Program-made: the position numbers and the translations under genes
Shown: piece after piece, positions 43,460 through 53,969 of the stretch
How the letters are laid out: the number at the start of each line of letters is the position of its first letter
Numbering within the stretch: the stretch's first letter is position 1
The notes under the pieces: model-generated
The model's database searches: none
Seen by the model: the letters and a program-made list of their open reading frames with translations, nothing else
Told to the model about the DNA's origin: nothing
NCBI RefSeq assembly: GCF_027594865.1
Contig: NZ_CP089391.1
Coordinates: forward strand, 1,270,501 to 1,334,500
Length of the DNA: 64,000 nt
Direction: 5' to 3'
DNA from: Bradyrhizobium xenonodulans
GTDB lineage: Bacteria; Pseudomonadota; Alphaproteobacteria; Rhizobiales; Xanthobacteraceae

Positions 43460-43542
43460 GCAAAAACAGGGTTAATCGAGGCTTAACGGTCTTGTAGCAC
43501 TTTGGCCACCAGGCGGCCGCAGGCAGAACAGACGCGTCAGGA

Positions 43543-43716
43543 ATGAATCCGCGCAATCGCTGTTGGCACTACACCTGCATCCGCTGCGACAAAGAGGCTC
43601 ACGAAGCGTTAGGCAAATCCGGCGAGAGAAAGGTCGGGGTGGCGGGAGACAGGCGCGCCGCCCTTTCCGTGTCGAGATCTGACGAAGCGAGAGCGTCGAA
43701 CAACAGGTTCAAGTGA
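43543..43716 (+). CDS. Possible small Cys-rich protein in the rpoD leader (57 aa)
   Basis: The frame starts MNPRNRCWHYTCIRCDKEAHEA, with C7-x4-C12-x2-C15-x4-H20, a possible zinc knuckle, followed by a basic, polar tail. AGGA lies close before the ATG. It is between dnaG and rpoD, ending 53 bases before the rpoD start, so it would be translated from the rpoD leader. It could be a random open frame; codon choice is compatible but not decisive. Confidence 0.3.
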   Translation: MNPRNRCWHYTCIRCDKEAHEALGKSGERKVGVAGDRRAALSVSRSDEARASNNRFK

Positions 43717-43769
43717 TTTCACGCGGGCGCGGCGAGCCGTCTCGCATGAAGCGCGTTTAGGAGCAATGG

Positions 43770-45938
<2,169 letters not shown>

Positions 45939-45959
45939 GCGCGGACATCGATCCAAAGC

Positions 45960-45987
45960 AAAACGGCGGGCCAAGGCCCGCCGTTTT
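45960..45987 (+). terminator. Intrinsic terminator of rpoD
   Basis: AAAACGGCGGGC pairs with GCCCGCCGTTTT around a short loop and is followed by TTTTTG; 21 bases after the stop. Confidence 0.92.
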
Positions 45988-46040
45988 TGTTTTGGTCTTC
46001 GCTCTCGCCCCGCTCGCAATGACGTGGATAGGGCTGAAGT

Positions 46041-46277
46041 CTACTTCTTCTTCACCCCGACCCGCTCGATCCGCTTGATCTCCAGCGCCGGCCGACCGCT
46101 CTTTTCGGCGATCTCGCGGTCCTGCTCCATGATGAAGCCGCGCGCGGGTTCGTCGCCGTCGAGGCCGCCGAGCAGTTCGCTAGGCACGCGGCGGTTGGAG
46201 CGCTGGGTATCGTCCTCATAGAAGACGTTGAAGAAGGCGAATTCGCCTTTGGGATTGGTTCCGGGTTTCTTGGCCAT
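46041..46277 (-). CDS. Conserved small hypothetical protein (78 aa)
   Basis: I start it at the ATG at 46277 ([73 protein letters not shown]). The composition is polar and charged with a well-ordered middle, and such proteins are present in many Bradyrhizobium genomes next to rpoD; function unknown. The upstream extension to 46388 lacks such order. Convergent with rpoD; a bidirectional terminator lies further upstream at 46451. Confidence 0.65.
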   Translation of the reverse strand: MAKKPGTNPKGEFAFFNVFYEDDTQRSNRRVPSELLGGLDGDEPARGFIMEQDREIAEKSGRPALEIKRIERVGVKKK

Positions 46278-46450
46278 GGCGGGCTTGTCGTCGATCAGGG
46301 GCCCGCAGTCAAATGACTTCGGCGATTTGTCGACATCTGCGCAGGCCGGAGCGCCCGTCCAGCCAGCCGCGGGCCGTTTTGATTGCAATTCTCTGCCGGG
46401 GAGGGGGCCGGGCGCCGGCAGCGCCCCTTCGATCAGGCCCTTGCCTCAAT

Positions 46451-46478
46451 AAACGGCGGGCCGAAAAGCCCGCCGTTT
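46451..46478. terminator. Bidirectional terminator hairpin
   Basis: AAACGGCGGGC pairs perfectly with GCCCGCCGTTT around six bases, nearly the same stem as the rpoD terminator. It is upstream of the 78-aa gene, with no plus-strand gene ending before it, so it may be a duplicated repeat copy of the rpoD terminator. Confidence 0.65.
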
Positions 46479-46880
46479 ATCTTTGGTCTTCAGTGTCGCC
46501 CGGGGCTGGCGGGGCGACAACCTAAAATAGAAGATTATCGCCTGCGCCATGTGATGGCAAGGCAAAACGTGACGGCTTGATGTCGCAGCGTGCGGATCAG
46601 ATATGCGTCGATCGCGCGTGTTGCTGCCCGGGCGTTGTTACGGAAGATGATTTGAGGATTGAAGCAATTTGTTCATCTTGCCTGCTTTCGCGATGCAATT
46701 TGAGTTCCACGCGGTGTGGCGAAATGCGCGGAGCTGCATCTTTTGCAAAACGCATTGTGCGGGCGCTCAATCACTGCACGCAACATGAATTCCACGCCGC
46801 GCTGCGTGCGCCCGGAATGAGCGTGGCGCAAGCGTTCATCTCACGTCGCTGGCAGCACGATGGTGACGCGGATCAAAGCC
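46479..46880. other. Intergenic region with no convincing gene
   Basis: About 400 bases. An open frame of 173 codons starts at 46577 but overlaps the OmpA-family gene and has no domain-like features. A+T-rich tracts occur, but I see no clear promoter, repeat or RNA gene. Confidence 0.45.
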
Positions 46881-47819
46881 TCACGGCGCCACCAGCTCGA
46901 CGCGCCGGTTCAGCGCGCGGCCGGCGTCCGTCGCATTCGAGCCGACCGGGGCCAGCAAGCCGACGCCGGCTGTGCGCAGCCGCGTCTGCGCGATCCGGAA
47001 ACTCTTCACCAGCTCGGCCGCGACCGCGTCGGCGCGGCGCTTGGAGAGATCGAGATTGTATTCATAGGTGCCCTGGCTGTCGGTGTGGCCGACGATGAAG
47101 ACGTTGAGCTGCGGCTGGCCCGTCAAGAGCTTGGCGATCTGCTCCAGCGTCGGGCGGCTCTCAGGCTTGAGCACGGCCTTGTCGGTGTCGAAATAGATGC
47201 CGTAGAGCGCGATGTGGCCGGTCTCGCCAAGACCCTTCGCCATTGCAGCCGCGTCGACCATCTTGTTTGCGATCGCGCCGAGCTCGGCGACGGTGACCTG
47301 CGTAGTGATCTCCTGGTTGTTCTGGCTGACGATGACGCTGGCAAAAGTCTCGCGTCCGCCCTCGGCCTTGCGGCCGGCGAAGTAGCGGTAGTTGAAGCCG
47401 TCGACCCACATCTGCGGCACCGGCAGCGTGTCGATGCTTTCCGTGAAAGGAATCGCGCCGCAGGCGTCGGTGTCGCAGGCGAGCAGGGTCTCGAAGCCGG
47501 CCTTTGCCAGCTGCGTCTCGAAATTGCGCGACACTTCCAGGATCGAGGGGCCGGGATTGGTGCGGTAGGCGATGCGGACAACACGGCCCTCGAGCCGCCG
47601 CGCATCGGTCGGCTGCCCGTCCTTGAACGCCGCCGCCTGCATCCGCGTGGCGTCGAAATCCTTCACGACATAGCCGGTGATGACGCTGCCGGCGAAGCGG
47701 CCGATGCCGGGATAGTCGCGGGAGCCTTGGACGTCGCGCGTCTGCGCGGTGGCCGTGACGGTGGGGAGCGAGAGCAAAACGAGGACAGCAAGCATCCGGC
47801 AGGGATTGGGCATGGTCAT
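46881..47819 (-). CDS. OmpA-family outer-membrane protein
   Basis: A 312-residue protein with a signal peptide (MTMPNPCRMLAVLVLLSLPTVTATA), a middle domain (SRDYPGIGRFAGSVITGYVVKDFDATRM..RVVRIAYRTNPGPSILEVSRNFETQL, resembling DUF4892), and a C-terminal OmpA-like peptidoglycan-binding domain (GIYFDTDKAVLKPESRPTLEQIAKLL..VFIVGHTDSQGTYEYNLDLSKRRADAVAAEL, with the HTD motif and the later arginine). It anchors the outer envelope to peptidoglycan. Two Cys in LLACDTDACGAI may form a disulphide. Divergent from the lytic transglycosylase gene. Confidence 0.92.
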   Translation of the reverse strand: MTMPNPCRMLAVLVLLSLPTVTATAQTRDVQGSRDYPGIGRFAGSVITGYVVKDFDATRMQAAAFKDGQPTDARRLEGRVVRIAYRTNPGPSILEVSRNFETQLAKAGFETLLACDTDACGAIPFTESIDTLPVPQMWVDGFNYRYFAGRKAEGGRETFASVIVSQNNQEITTQVTVAELGAIANKMVDAAAMAKGLGETGHIALYGIYFDTDKAVLKPESRPTLEQIAKLLTGQPQLNVFIVGHTDSQGTYEYNLDLSKRRADAVAAELVKSFRIAQTRLRTAGVGLLAPVGSNATDAGRALNRRVELVAP

Positions 47820-47972
47820 CTCGAGCGGTTGGGGGACGGAATCAGCGCTGCCTTTTAGTCGCGCCCAGGCGGCAATCGGTTCTGGCGAGGTTTTGCCGCT
47901 TTGACGCGAATCCGGTTCCCGGGCATGATCTTGCGCCGCTTTCCGCGCTCATTCTTCAGAGGAATTTTCGAT

Positions 47973-48779
47973 ATGTTGAGACACGCTTTGGCCGCCGCCT
48001 TCTTCGTTTGTCTGGCTGGTGGCTCGGCGCAGGCCGCGCGCTGCGGCGGCGACTTCAACAGCTTCGTCGCCAGCATGACCTCGGAAGCGCAAGCGGCCGG
48101 CGTCTCGGCAGGCGTGACCAGCGCGGCCTTCAGCGGCATCACCCAGGACGGCGCGGTGCTCGCCTTCGATCGGCGCCAGCGCTACACCTTCAACAAGAGC
48201 TTTGAGCAGTATGTCTCGACCCGCGTCGGCCCCGGCCGCATCAATGGCGGCAAGGCGCTGCTGCAGCGTCATGCCGCGCTGCTCTCGCGCATCGAGCAGC
48301 AGTTCGGCGTGCCGCGTTATATCCTGGTCGCGATCTGGGGCCTGGAGAGCGATTTCGGCAAGGGCGACATCGGCAAGCTGCCGGTGATCCGCACGCTGGC
48401 GACGCTCGCGCATGATTGCCGCCGCACCGATCTGTTCCAGGGCGAGCTGCTCGCCGCGCTCAAGATCGTGCAGCGCGGCGACCTGCCGCTGCGCGACCTC
48501 ATCGGCGCCTATGCCGGCGAGATCGGCCAGACCCAGTTCCTGCCGTCCTCCTACATCAAATACGGCGTCGATTTCGACGGCGACGGCCATGTCGACCTCC
48601 GCCACAGCGTCCCCGACGTGCTCGCCTCGACCGCCAACCTGCTCCACACCAGCGGCTTCAAGATGGGCCAGCCCTATGGCGAAGGCACCGCCAATTTCGA
48701 GGCGATGCGCGAGTGGAACAGGGCGGTGGTGTATCGCAAGACGATCGGCTATTTCGCGGACCGGCTGGCGGGGCAGTGA
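47973..48779 (+). CDS. Lytic murein transglycosylase (SLT_2/MltB family)
   Basis: A 268-residue exported enzyme: signal peptide MLRHALAAAFFVCLAGGSAQA, then the SLT_2 domain with the catalytic Glu125 in AIWGLESDFGKG, FEQYVSTRVGPGRINGGKALLQRH, and the conserved IGAYAGEIGQTQFLPSSYIKYGVDFDGDG. It cleaves the glycan strand of peptidoglycan to give 1,6-anhydro ends. AGAGGAATTTTCGAT before the ATG at 47973 supports this start; earlier starts would disrupt the signal peptide. A dispersed repeat follows. Confidence 0.93.
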   Translation: MLRHALAAAFFVCLAGGSAQAARCGGDFNSFVASMTSEAQAAGVSAGVTSAAFSGITQDGAVLAFDRRQRYTFNKSFEQYVSTRVGPGRINGGKALLQRHAALLSRIEQQFGVPRYILVAIWGLESDFGKGDIGKLPVIRTLATLAHDCRRTDLFQGELLAALKIVQRGDLPLRDLIGAYAGEIGQTQFLPSSYIKYGVDFDGDGHVDLRHSVPDVLASTANLLHTSGFKMGQPYGEGTANFEAMREWNRAVVYRKTIGYFADRLAGQ

Positions 48780-48790
48780 CCACATAACCG

Positions 48791-48893
48791 GTGTCATCAC
48801 CCGCGAAAGCGGGTGATCCAGTACTCCGAGGCGGCAGTGATTGAACCGAGAAGCCGCGGCGTACTGGATTCCCCGCTTTCGCGGGGAATGACA
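48791..48893. repeat. ~100-bp dispersed palindromic repeat
   Basis: TCATCACCCGCGAAAGCGGG with TGATCCAGTACTCCGAGG, then GAAGCCGCGGCGTACTGGAT and TCCCCGCTTTCGCGGGGA. Same family and arrangement as 36446-36546. Confidence 0.92.
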
Positions 48894-48935
48894 GCGCGAG
48901 GTGTGGCGCAATAGGTGCGCCACTGACGTCCCCAC

Positions 48936-49772
48936 CTACGTCGCCGTCCCCTTCGCCATCTTCTCCAGCTTCCGCTGCAGCGGCGCCCAATACGTCCCCG
49001 GGCGAAAGCGCTGGAGCAGATCCATGAAGCGGGCGTCGTTGCCGATCAGGATGCGCGGCTCGTTCCGCTCGATGCCCCTGATGATGCGCAGCGCAGCGTC
49101 CTTCGGCGTGGTCTTCGCCGCGTTCTCGAACCGCTCGATCGATTGCGCGCGGCGGGCGTTGTCGGTGACGCCGACCCCGGTGCGCGAGTTGCGCGCAATG
49201 GCGGTGGCGACGCCGCCGGGATGGACGACCGATAGTTTCACCGAGCTGCCCGCAACCGCAAGCTCGTGGCGCATGCTCTCGGAAAAACCGCGCACCGCGA
49301 ATTTGGCGGCCGCATAGGCCGACTGGCCCGGCGGCGCGATGATGCCGAAGATCGAGGAGAGGTTGACGATATGCGCCTCTGCCAGCGTCTTCAGATGCGG
49401 CAGGAAGGCGCGCGTGCCGTGCACCACGCCCCAGAAATTGATGTCGAACAGCCAGTCCATCTGGGTCTGGTCGATCTCCTCGAACGAGCCCATCAGCGCC
49501 ACGCCCGCATTGTTGACGACGATGCCGAGCGCGGGATGCGCCGCGATCGCATCACGCGCGAATGCCGCGATATCGCCGGGTTCGCTGACGTCGACGCGGT
49601 GCACGCTGACCTTGCGTGCGGCTCCGATCTCGGCGGCGAGCGCCTTCAGTCCGGCCTCGTCACGATCAGCGAGCGCGAGGTCGCAGCCACGGCTGCCGAG
49701 CTCGATCGCCAGCGCGCGGCCGATGCCGCTCGCCGCTCCCGTGATGGCGGCGGCACCGCGAATCATCGTCAT
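48936..49772 (-). CDS. Short-chain dehydrogenase/reductase
   Basis: A 278-residue classical SDR: cofactor motif AAITGAASGIGRALAIELG (TGxxxGxG), Asp in the second strand (LADRDEAG), the NNAGVAL motif, the catalytic Ser in VNLSSIFGI, and the YAAAK (Y-x-x-x-K) motif in SAYAAAKFAVRGF. It reduces a carbonyl or oxidises an alcohol; the substrate is unknown. GGGGGAAGAT precedes the ATG at 49772 (MTMIRG). The minus-strand frame extends much further upstream, but that is antisense to the response regulator and exporter genes. Confidence 0.93.
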   Translation of the reverse strand: MTMIRGAAAITGAASGIGRALAIELGSRGCDLALADRDEAGLKALAAEIGAARKVSVHRVDVSEPGDIAAFARDAIAAHPALGIVVNNAGVALMGSFEEIDQTQMDWLFDINFWGVVHGTRAFLPHLKTLAEAHIVNLSSIFGIIAPPGQSAYAAAKFAVRGFSESMRHELAVAGSSVKLSVVHPGGVATAIARNSRTGVGVTDNARRAQSIERFENAAKTTPKDAALRIIRGIERNEPRILIGNDARFMDLLQRFRPGTYWAPLQRKLEKMAKGTAT

Positions 49773-49901
49773 ATCTTCCCCCGTCAAGCCCCCGGGCCGG
49801 GCGCCCGGATGACATTTTTTCAGAATGGAACCGAACCGTATCCGACTTGCGTCCTTAACGTAAGTTACTTGAACGGAGGCAAGCAGCATTGGGAGCCAGC
49901 G

Positions 49902-50276
49902 ATGGGTCAATCGAAGCCATTTCCTGCAACAGCACTCATCGTCGAAGACGACGCCATGCAGCGAGAGATGCTCAGCCTTCTTCTTGAGGAGAGCGGCTAC
50001 CAGGTCATTCAGTGCGAAAGCGCTGAGGCGGCCGAGCGCGTCCTCGAGAAGAACGCCGGAGCCTTGTGTCTGTTGCTCACCGACGTGCAGCTCGCCGGCC
50101 GGATGACCGGCGTCGAGCTTGCCCACGTCGCCAAGGACCGCAATCCCAAGCTGGATGTCGTCGTCACCTCCGGCCGTCCCCTGATGCAGGCCTTGCCCGA
50201 CGGTGCGAAATTCTGGGCCAAGCCATGGGCGCCGCTCGACGTGCTGCGCGAGGCCGAGATCGCGCAACTCTCCTGA
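49902..50276 (+). CDS. Single-domain response regulator (CheY-like)
   Basis: A 124-residue receiver: the acidic pair in ALIVEDDAMQREML, the phosphorylated Asp in LLLTDVQLAGRMTG, the Thr/Ser in VVVTSGRP and the Lys in FWAKPWAPLDVL. No output domain. It may take phosphate from a hybrid kinase such as the one at 29566-31788, but no direct link is shown. CGATGGG start with GGAGCCAGC before it. Divergent from the SDR gene. Confidence 0.9.
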   Translation: MGQSKPFPATALIVEDDAMQREMLSLLLEESGYQVIQCESAEAAERVLEKNAGALCLLLTDVQLAGRMTGVELAHVAKDRNPKLDVVVTSGRPLMQALPDGAKFWAKPWAPLDVLREAEIAQLS

Positions 50277-50333
50277 CGGCGGCGGGCGACGGTCTGGCTT
50301 TCTTGCCGTGAGGCGGACTGATAAGGTCTGCTT

Positions 50334-50945
50334 ATGTCCTGGTCGTTCCTGCTCACCTCGCTCATCGTCGTCGCCTCGCCCGGCACCGGCGTGCTCTACA
50401 CGCTGGCCGCGGCGCTGACCCGCGGCTCGCGCGCCAGTGTCGCCGCCGCCTTCGGCTGCACGCTCGGGATCGTGCCGCACATGGTCGCAGCGATGCTGGG
50501 GCTCGCCGCCGTGCTCTACACCAGCGCGCTCGCCTTTGCCGCGCTGAAATGGGGCGGCGTGCTCTATCTGCTCTACATGTCCTGGCAGGCGTTGCGTGAA
50601 ACCGGCGCGCTCGCGGTCGAGGGCGACATCAAGGAGCGTTCGAGCGGCCGTGTCGTCGTGACAGGCTTCCTGATCAACATCCTCAACCCGAAACTGTCGA
50701 TCTTCTTCCTCGCCTTCCTGCCGCAGTTCATCGCGGTGGACGAAGTTCATGTGCTGGCGCGGATGCTGGAATTGAGCGGCGCCTTCATGGCGATGACGTT
50801 TGCGGTGTTCGTTGTCTACGGCCTCTGTGCGGCGTCGGTGCGCGAGCGCGTCATCTCCCGTCCCCGCGTCATGGCCTGGCTGCGCCGCAGCTTTGCCGCC
50901 GGTTTTGCCGCGCTCGGCGCCAAGCTCGCGTTCGTGGAGCGGTAG
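50334..50945 (+). CDS. LysE/RhtB-family exporter 2
   Basis: A 203-residue six-TM exporter: MSWSFLLTSLIVVASPGTGVLYTLAAALTRGSRASVAAAFGCTLG carries the P-G-T-G variant of the LysE signature, and NILNPKLSIFFLAFLPQFI the central conserved motif. Its substrate (amino acid or similar) is unknown. ATG at 50334; 57 bases after the response regulator stop, possibly the same transcript. Confidence 0.9.
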   Translation: MSWSFLLTSLIVVASPGTGVLYTLAAALTRGSRASVAAAFGCTLGIVPHMVAAMLGLAAVLYTSALAFAALKWGGVLYLLYMSWQALRETGALAVEGDIKERSSGRVVVTGFLINILNPKLSIFFLAFLPQFIAVDEVHVLARMLELSGAFMAMTFAVFVVYGLCAASVRERVISRPRVMAWLRRSFAAGFAALGAKLAFVER

Positions 50946-50960
50946 CTTCTCCACCCAATA

Positions 50961-50984
50961 AAAAAAAGCGGGCTTCGCGCCCGC
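50961..50984 (-). terminator. Intrinsic terminator, minus-strand U-tract
   Basis: GCGGGC pairs with GCCCGC around a short loop; on the minus strand it is followed by seven T residues. It is 78 bases downstream of the 22-residue gene, and gives that gene its own transcript end. It is also close after the LysE stop on the plus strand. Confidence 0.75.
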
Positions 50985-51061
50985 CACCATCAAACTCTCT
51001 CGACCCTACCCGAAGCCCGGGCGGAGCGAGGCTCCACCCGAGCAAAGAAAAAGAAGCCTCG

Positions 51062-51130
51062 TTACTTCTTCTTCGCCTTCTTGGCCTTTTTCGCCTTCTT
51101 CTTCGTCGCCTTCTTCGCTTTCTTAGCCAT
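51062..51130 (-). CDS. 22-residue Lys/Ala-rich microprotein
   Basis: The frame encodes MAKKAKKATKKKAKK followed by more of the same: 14 Lys, 6 Ala, one Thr after Met. A clean ribosome-binding site (AGAGGATCCT) directly precedes the ATG at 51130, and an intrinsic terminator follows. The A-K-K unit resembles the C-terminal tail of bacterial histone H1-like proteins. It could bind nucleic acid or other polyanions. The sequence is repetitive, so chance is possible, but the start signals and the separate terminator argue for a gene. Confidence 0.55.
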   Translation of the reverse strand: MAKKAKKATKKKAKKAKKAKKK

Positions 51131-51546
51131 AGGATCCTCTTAAGGGTTAATGGTGAAACGCGACACGAGGAACGCTCGGCGGAGGGCCAGCCTCGCAACA
51201 TCCTCGGTGACAAACTCAGCAGATTCGCAGGGTTCTGCCCCGTGCCGTCACATCCGTGTCATCACGTTATCCACAGCTCAGATGCATTTTCGGGTGATTT
51301 TGGTGCGCGAATCCGCATCGCGAGACGTGCCGACGCGACCGTGCAGGGACGCCGCGACATGCCTAACGATCCGACAATCGCCGCGCGCCGTTCATGAATC
51401 CAAAACCAACGGCGCGCTTTCGAGGATCGCAGTGAGACTCCGTTAAGCGCAACCCGTGCATTGTCCTCCGCAAGAACACGGGGACGGGTCATGGACGAAC
51501 GGCTGCCAGGGACGGGAGGCGCGAGGTTGCACGCGCTGCACGCGCC
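51131..51546. other. Intergenic region before the diguanylate cyclase gene
   Basis: About 415 bases without a clear gene. It contains one perfect DnaA box (TTATCCACA at 51267-51275). Promoters for the divergent microprotein and cyclase genes should lie here, but I could not identify the boxes. Confidence 0.4.
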
Positions 51547-52803
51547 ATGCTGAACGTGCCGACACTCTGGACCGTCTTCGTCGTCAACTTCCTGGCGCTC
51601 GGCCTGATCTGGGCCTACGTGACGCGCTCCTATCCGAAATTCGCGGCCGCGCGGTTCTGGATGGCGTCATGCTTCGTCGGCGCCGCCGGCGCGATGGCGG
51701 CGCTGGTCCGCCTGTTCGTCGCCTCTCCACTGCCGCTCCTGTCAGGGGCAGTCGGTATCATCGCGGCAAGCTGCCTTGCTGCGATGGGCATCCAGCGCTT
51801 CTACGACCAGCCGGTATCCTGGCGCATCATGATCGCGACGGGCGCCTTGAGCCTCGGCGGCGTCGTGTTCTTCATGCTCGGCTTCGAGCATATGCAGCTG
51901 CGTATGCTCAGCTACTCGCTCGGGCAGGCCCTGCCGCTGGCGCTGGCGCTGCGTCTGCTCTTGTCGCCGCCGGAAGGCCGCGTCAGCCCGGGTGCCCGGC
52001 TGTCCGGCATCGTCATCGTCAGCATCATCGCGATCTTCTTCGCCCGTGCGGTGGGCAACCTGCTTGGCGGTGACTTCTCCTCGGTTGCCGGCGGCCAGGC
52101 CCATGCCGTCATGGTGCTGGGACTGCTGTTCCTGTCGATGACGCTCAATTTCGGCTTCCTGCTGATGGCGATGGATCGCCTGCGGGGCGAGGTCGCCGAC
52201 CTCGCATTGCTCGACGATCTCACCGGCGTCGCCAACCGGCGGCATCTGTTGCAGCGCCTGTCCGAGGAATGCACTCGCTCGGAGCGCAGCGGCGAGGCGT
52301 TCTCGCTGCTGGTGATCGACCTCGACGGCTTCAAGACCATCAACGACACCCACGGCCATGCCGCGGGCGATGCGTGTCTGCGGCACTTCACCCTGATGGC
52401 GCAGACACGCCTGCGGCCGGGCGACATGCTGGCCCGCACCGGCGGCGACGAGTTCTGCGTCGTGCTGCCGTCCTCCTCCTTGCGCGAGGGGGCCGCGATC
52501 GCCCGCCGCGTGCTCGAGGTCTGCCGCCAGGATGCAGCAAGTTGCACGGCCAAGGACATCCCGATCGCGATCTCGATCGGCGTCGCCGAATGGGACCGCG
52601 GCATCGGCCAATTCCCGGACCGCCTGATCGCGCACGCCGACCACGCCCTCTACGCCGCCAAGAAGAACGGCAAGAACGATTTTGCGGTCTACAATCCAGC
52701 CCCGCCGCTCTCGCCCGAGCCGGCAGGGCTCAGTGAGGCAAAGCTCTGTGAGGCAAGTCTCAGTGAGGCAAGGCTCAGTGAGGCCGCGCGCAAATTCGCC
52801 TGA
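51547..52803 (+). CDS. Membrane diguanylate cyclase (GGDEF domain)
   Basis: A 418-residue protein with six or seven TM helices in the first 205 residues and a C-terminal GGDEF domain (LDDLTGVANRRHLLQRL; LVIDLDGFKTINDTHGHAAGDACLRHF). GGDEF is intact at 299-303, and RPGD at 290-293, five residues before it, is the allosteric I-site, so it should make cyclic di-GMP and be product-inhibited. No partner EAL domain is present. The last 20 residues are encoded by a 15-bp tandem repeat. ATG at 51547. Confidence 0.93.
   Translation: MLNVPTLWTVFVVNFLALGLIWAYVTRSYPKFAAARFWMASCFVGAAGAMAALVRLFVASPLPLLSGAVGIIAASCLAAMGIQRFYDQPVSWRIMIATGALSLGGVVFFMLGFEHMQLRMLSYSLGQALPLALALRLLLSPPEGRVSPGARLSGIVIVSIIAIFFARAVGNLLGGDFSSVAGGQAHAVMVLGLLFLSMTLNFGFLLMAMDRLRGEVADLALLDDLTGVANRRHLLQRLSEECTRSERSGEAFSLLVIDLDGFKTINDTHGHAAGDACLRHFTLMAQTRLRPGDMLARTGGDEFCVVLPSSSLREGAAIARRVLEVCRQDAASCTAKDIPIAISIGVAEWDRGIGQFPDRLIAHADHALYAAKKNGKNDFAVYNPAPPLSPEPAGLSEAKLCEASLSEARLSEAARKFA
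52727..52786 (+). repeat. Four tandem 15-bp units in the 3' end of the cyclase gene
   Basis: GGCTCAGTGAGGCAA and three variants follow each other at exact 15-base spacing, coding for LSEAK, LCEAS, LSEAR and LSEAA at the C-terminus. Length polymorphism between strains would be expected and harmless to the frame. Confidence 0.9.
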
Positions 52804-52837
52804 AGCCTGCTACGCTGGGATCCGTTATTGGATCCTG

Positions 52838-53464
52838 ATGATGATATCCCGCCTGTTCGCGGCTGCTCTCGCCGCTCTCTTCCTGATCACACCCGCCGCT
52901 GCCGAAGATGCCGACCTCGCAAAGCTGGCGCGCAGCTCCGGCACGCCCGACATTCCCGGCCTGAAGATCGTCTGGCTCGCGCCATGGGGCGACGTCGCCA
53001 AGGCTCGTGCCTGGCGCAACATCATCGTGCACCAGACCGAGGGGCCGACGGGCTCGGCGCGCGGCGGCGCCGAGGCGCAGGCGAAGAACCCGACACGCCG
53101 CGGCGTCACGGTGTGGGTCGAGACCGACGGCACGGTCTATTGGGCGGCGGCGGAGAACCTGGTGCCGACCCATGGCGACGGCGCCAACCGCAACGACAAC
53201 AAGTACATCGACAACAGATCTACCTATCGCCAGGTGGTGCGCGACAATTCGATCGGCGTCGAGTTCGCCGGCAATTATCCCGATGTCGCCACCGGCCCCA
53301 CAGAGGCGCAGGTTGCGGCGTGGAAGATCCTCGTGCAGGTGCTGCGCGCGCGCTACGGCATCCCGGCTGACCACGTCTACGCGCACAACTGGATCGACTA
53401 CAAGGACGCCCGCTATTGCGAAGGCTGCTGGCTCGCGACGCTGGCAAGGGTTTGGGGGGAATGA
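52838..53464 (+). CDS. N-acetylmuramoyl-L-alanine amidase (Amidase_2 fold)
   Basis: A 208-residue exported amidase: signal peptide MMISRLFAAALAALFLITPAAA, zinc ligands in IIVHQTEGP and in the C-terminal AHNWIDYKDARYCEG (His), with a conserved Glu in IGVEFAGNYPD. It cleaves the lactyl-Ala bond of peptidoglycan in the periplasm. Cys in the C-terminal segment YCEGCW is notable. ATG at 52838 or 52841. It follows the cyclase gene by 34 bases and may share its transcript. Confidence 0.87.
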   Translation: MMISRLFAAALAALFLITPAAAEDADLAKLARSSGTPDIPGLKIVWLAPWGDVAKARAWRNIIVHQTEGPTGSARGGAEAQAKNPTRRGVTVWVETDGTVYWAAAENLVPTHGDGANRNDNKYIDNRSTYRQVVRDNSIGVEFAGNYPDVATGPTEAQVAAWKILVQVLRARYGIPADHVYAHNWIDYKDARYCEGCWLATLARVWGE

Positions 53465-53468
53465 CGAG

Positions 53469-53822
53469 CTAGACCGGTTGCGCCATCCACCCGAAGAACC
53501 GCTCGATCAATCCCGGCCGCCGCGGCAATTCCGGCGGATCGTCGACGGCCAGCACGCGTTTGAAGAAGTAATCCAGAAACACCATGTCGTTCGGCTCGGT
53601 GACGGTGAAGTTCTCCTCGCCGAAGAACACGCTGTAGCTGAAGAAGAACGGACCCATGATCGGGATCGTCGCGGTCGAGGCATAGTCCTTGGAGATGATG
53701 AACTCGGCGGGATCGAGCCCGTGCTCGCGCATCGCCTGCTCGACCAGCGGCAGCTTGCGCATGAACTGGGCGGAAAAGCCGCCGACGGTGGATTGCAGGA
53801 TGATCGACACGGTGGCGTCCAT
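53469..53822 (-). CDS. Hypothetical protein (117 aa)
   Basis: I begin at the ATG at 53822 (MDATVSIILQSTVGGFSAQFMRKLPLVEQAMREHGLDPAEFIISKDYASTATIPIMGPFFFSYSVFFGEENFTVTEPNDMVFLDYFFKRVL). The composition looks like a compact alpha/beta domain, and codon use is native. No family recognised. The frame to 53876 has no ordered part. Convergent with the amidase gene, 4 bases between stops. Confidence 0.6.
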   Translation of the reverse strand: MDATVSIILQSTVGGFSAQFMRKLPLVEQAMREHGLDPAEFIISKDYASTATIPIMGPFFFSYSVFFGEENFTVTEPNDMVFLDYFFKRVLAVDDPPELPRRPGLIERFFGWMAQPV

Positions 53823-53969
53823 TCGATGCTGTCGGTCCGATATTTTTGGGTCGGTTGGCCGGCAGCGCCGGTTCAAGGCGAGCCTGGTTGTAGATCAGAC
53901 GAGCGGAGGGGGATGTGATGGTCGTCTCACTCGTCCACACTCTCCACCGACTGCAGCCAAAACCACCGC

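Noticed and set aside
46577..47098. Plus-strand frame of 173 codons with several Cys
   Set aside because: It overlaps the end of the OmpA-family gene and lacks a ribosome-binding site or ordered sequence.
49773..50993. N-terminal extension of the SDR protein to 685 residues
   Set aside because: The extra part is antisense to the response regulator and LysE genes; the SDR has a full-length start with a ribosome-binding site at 49772.
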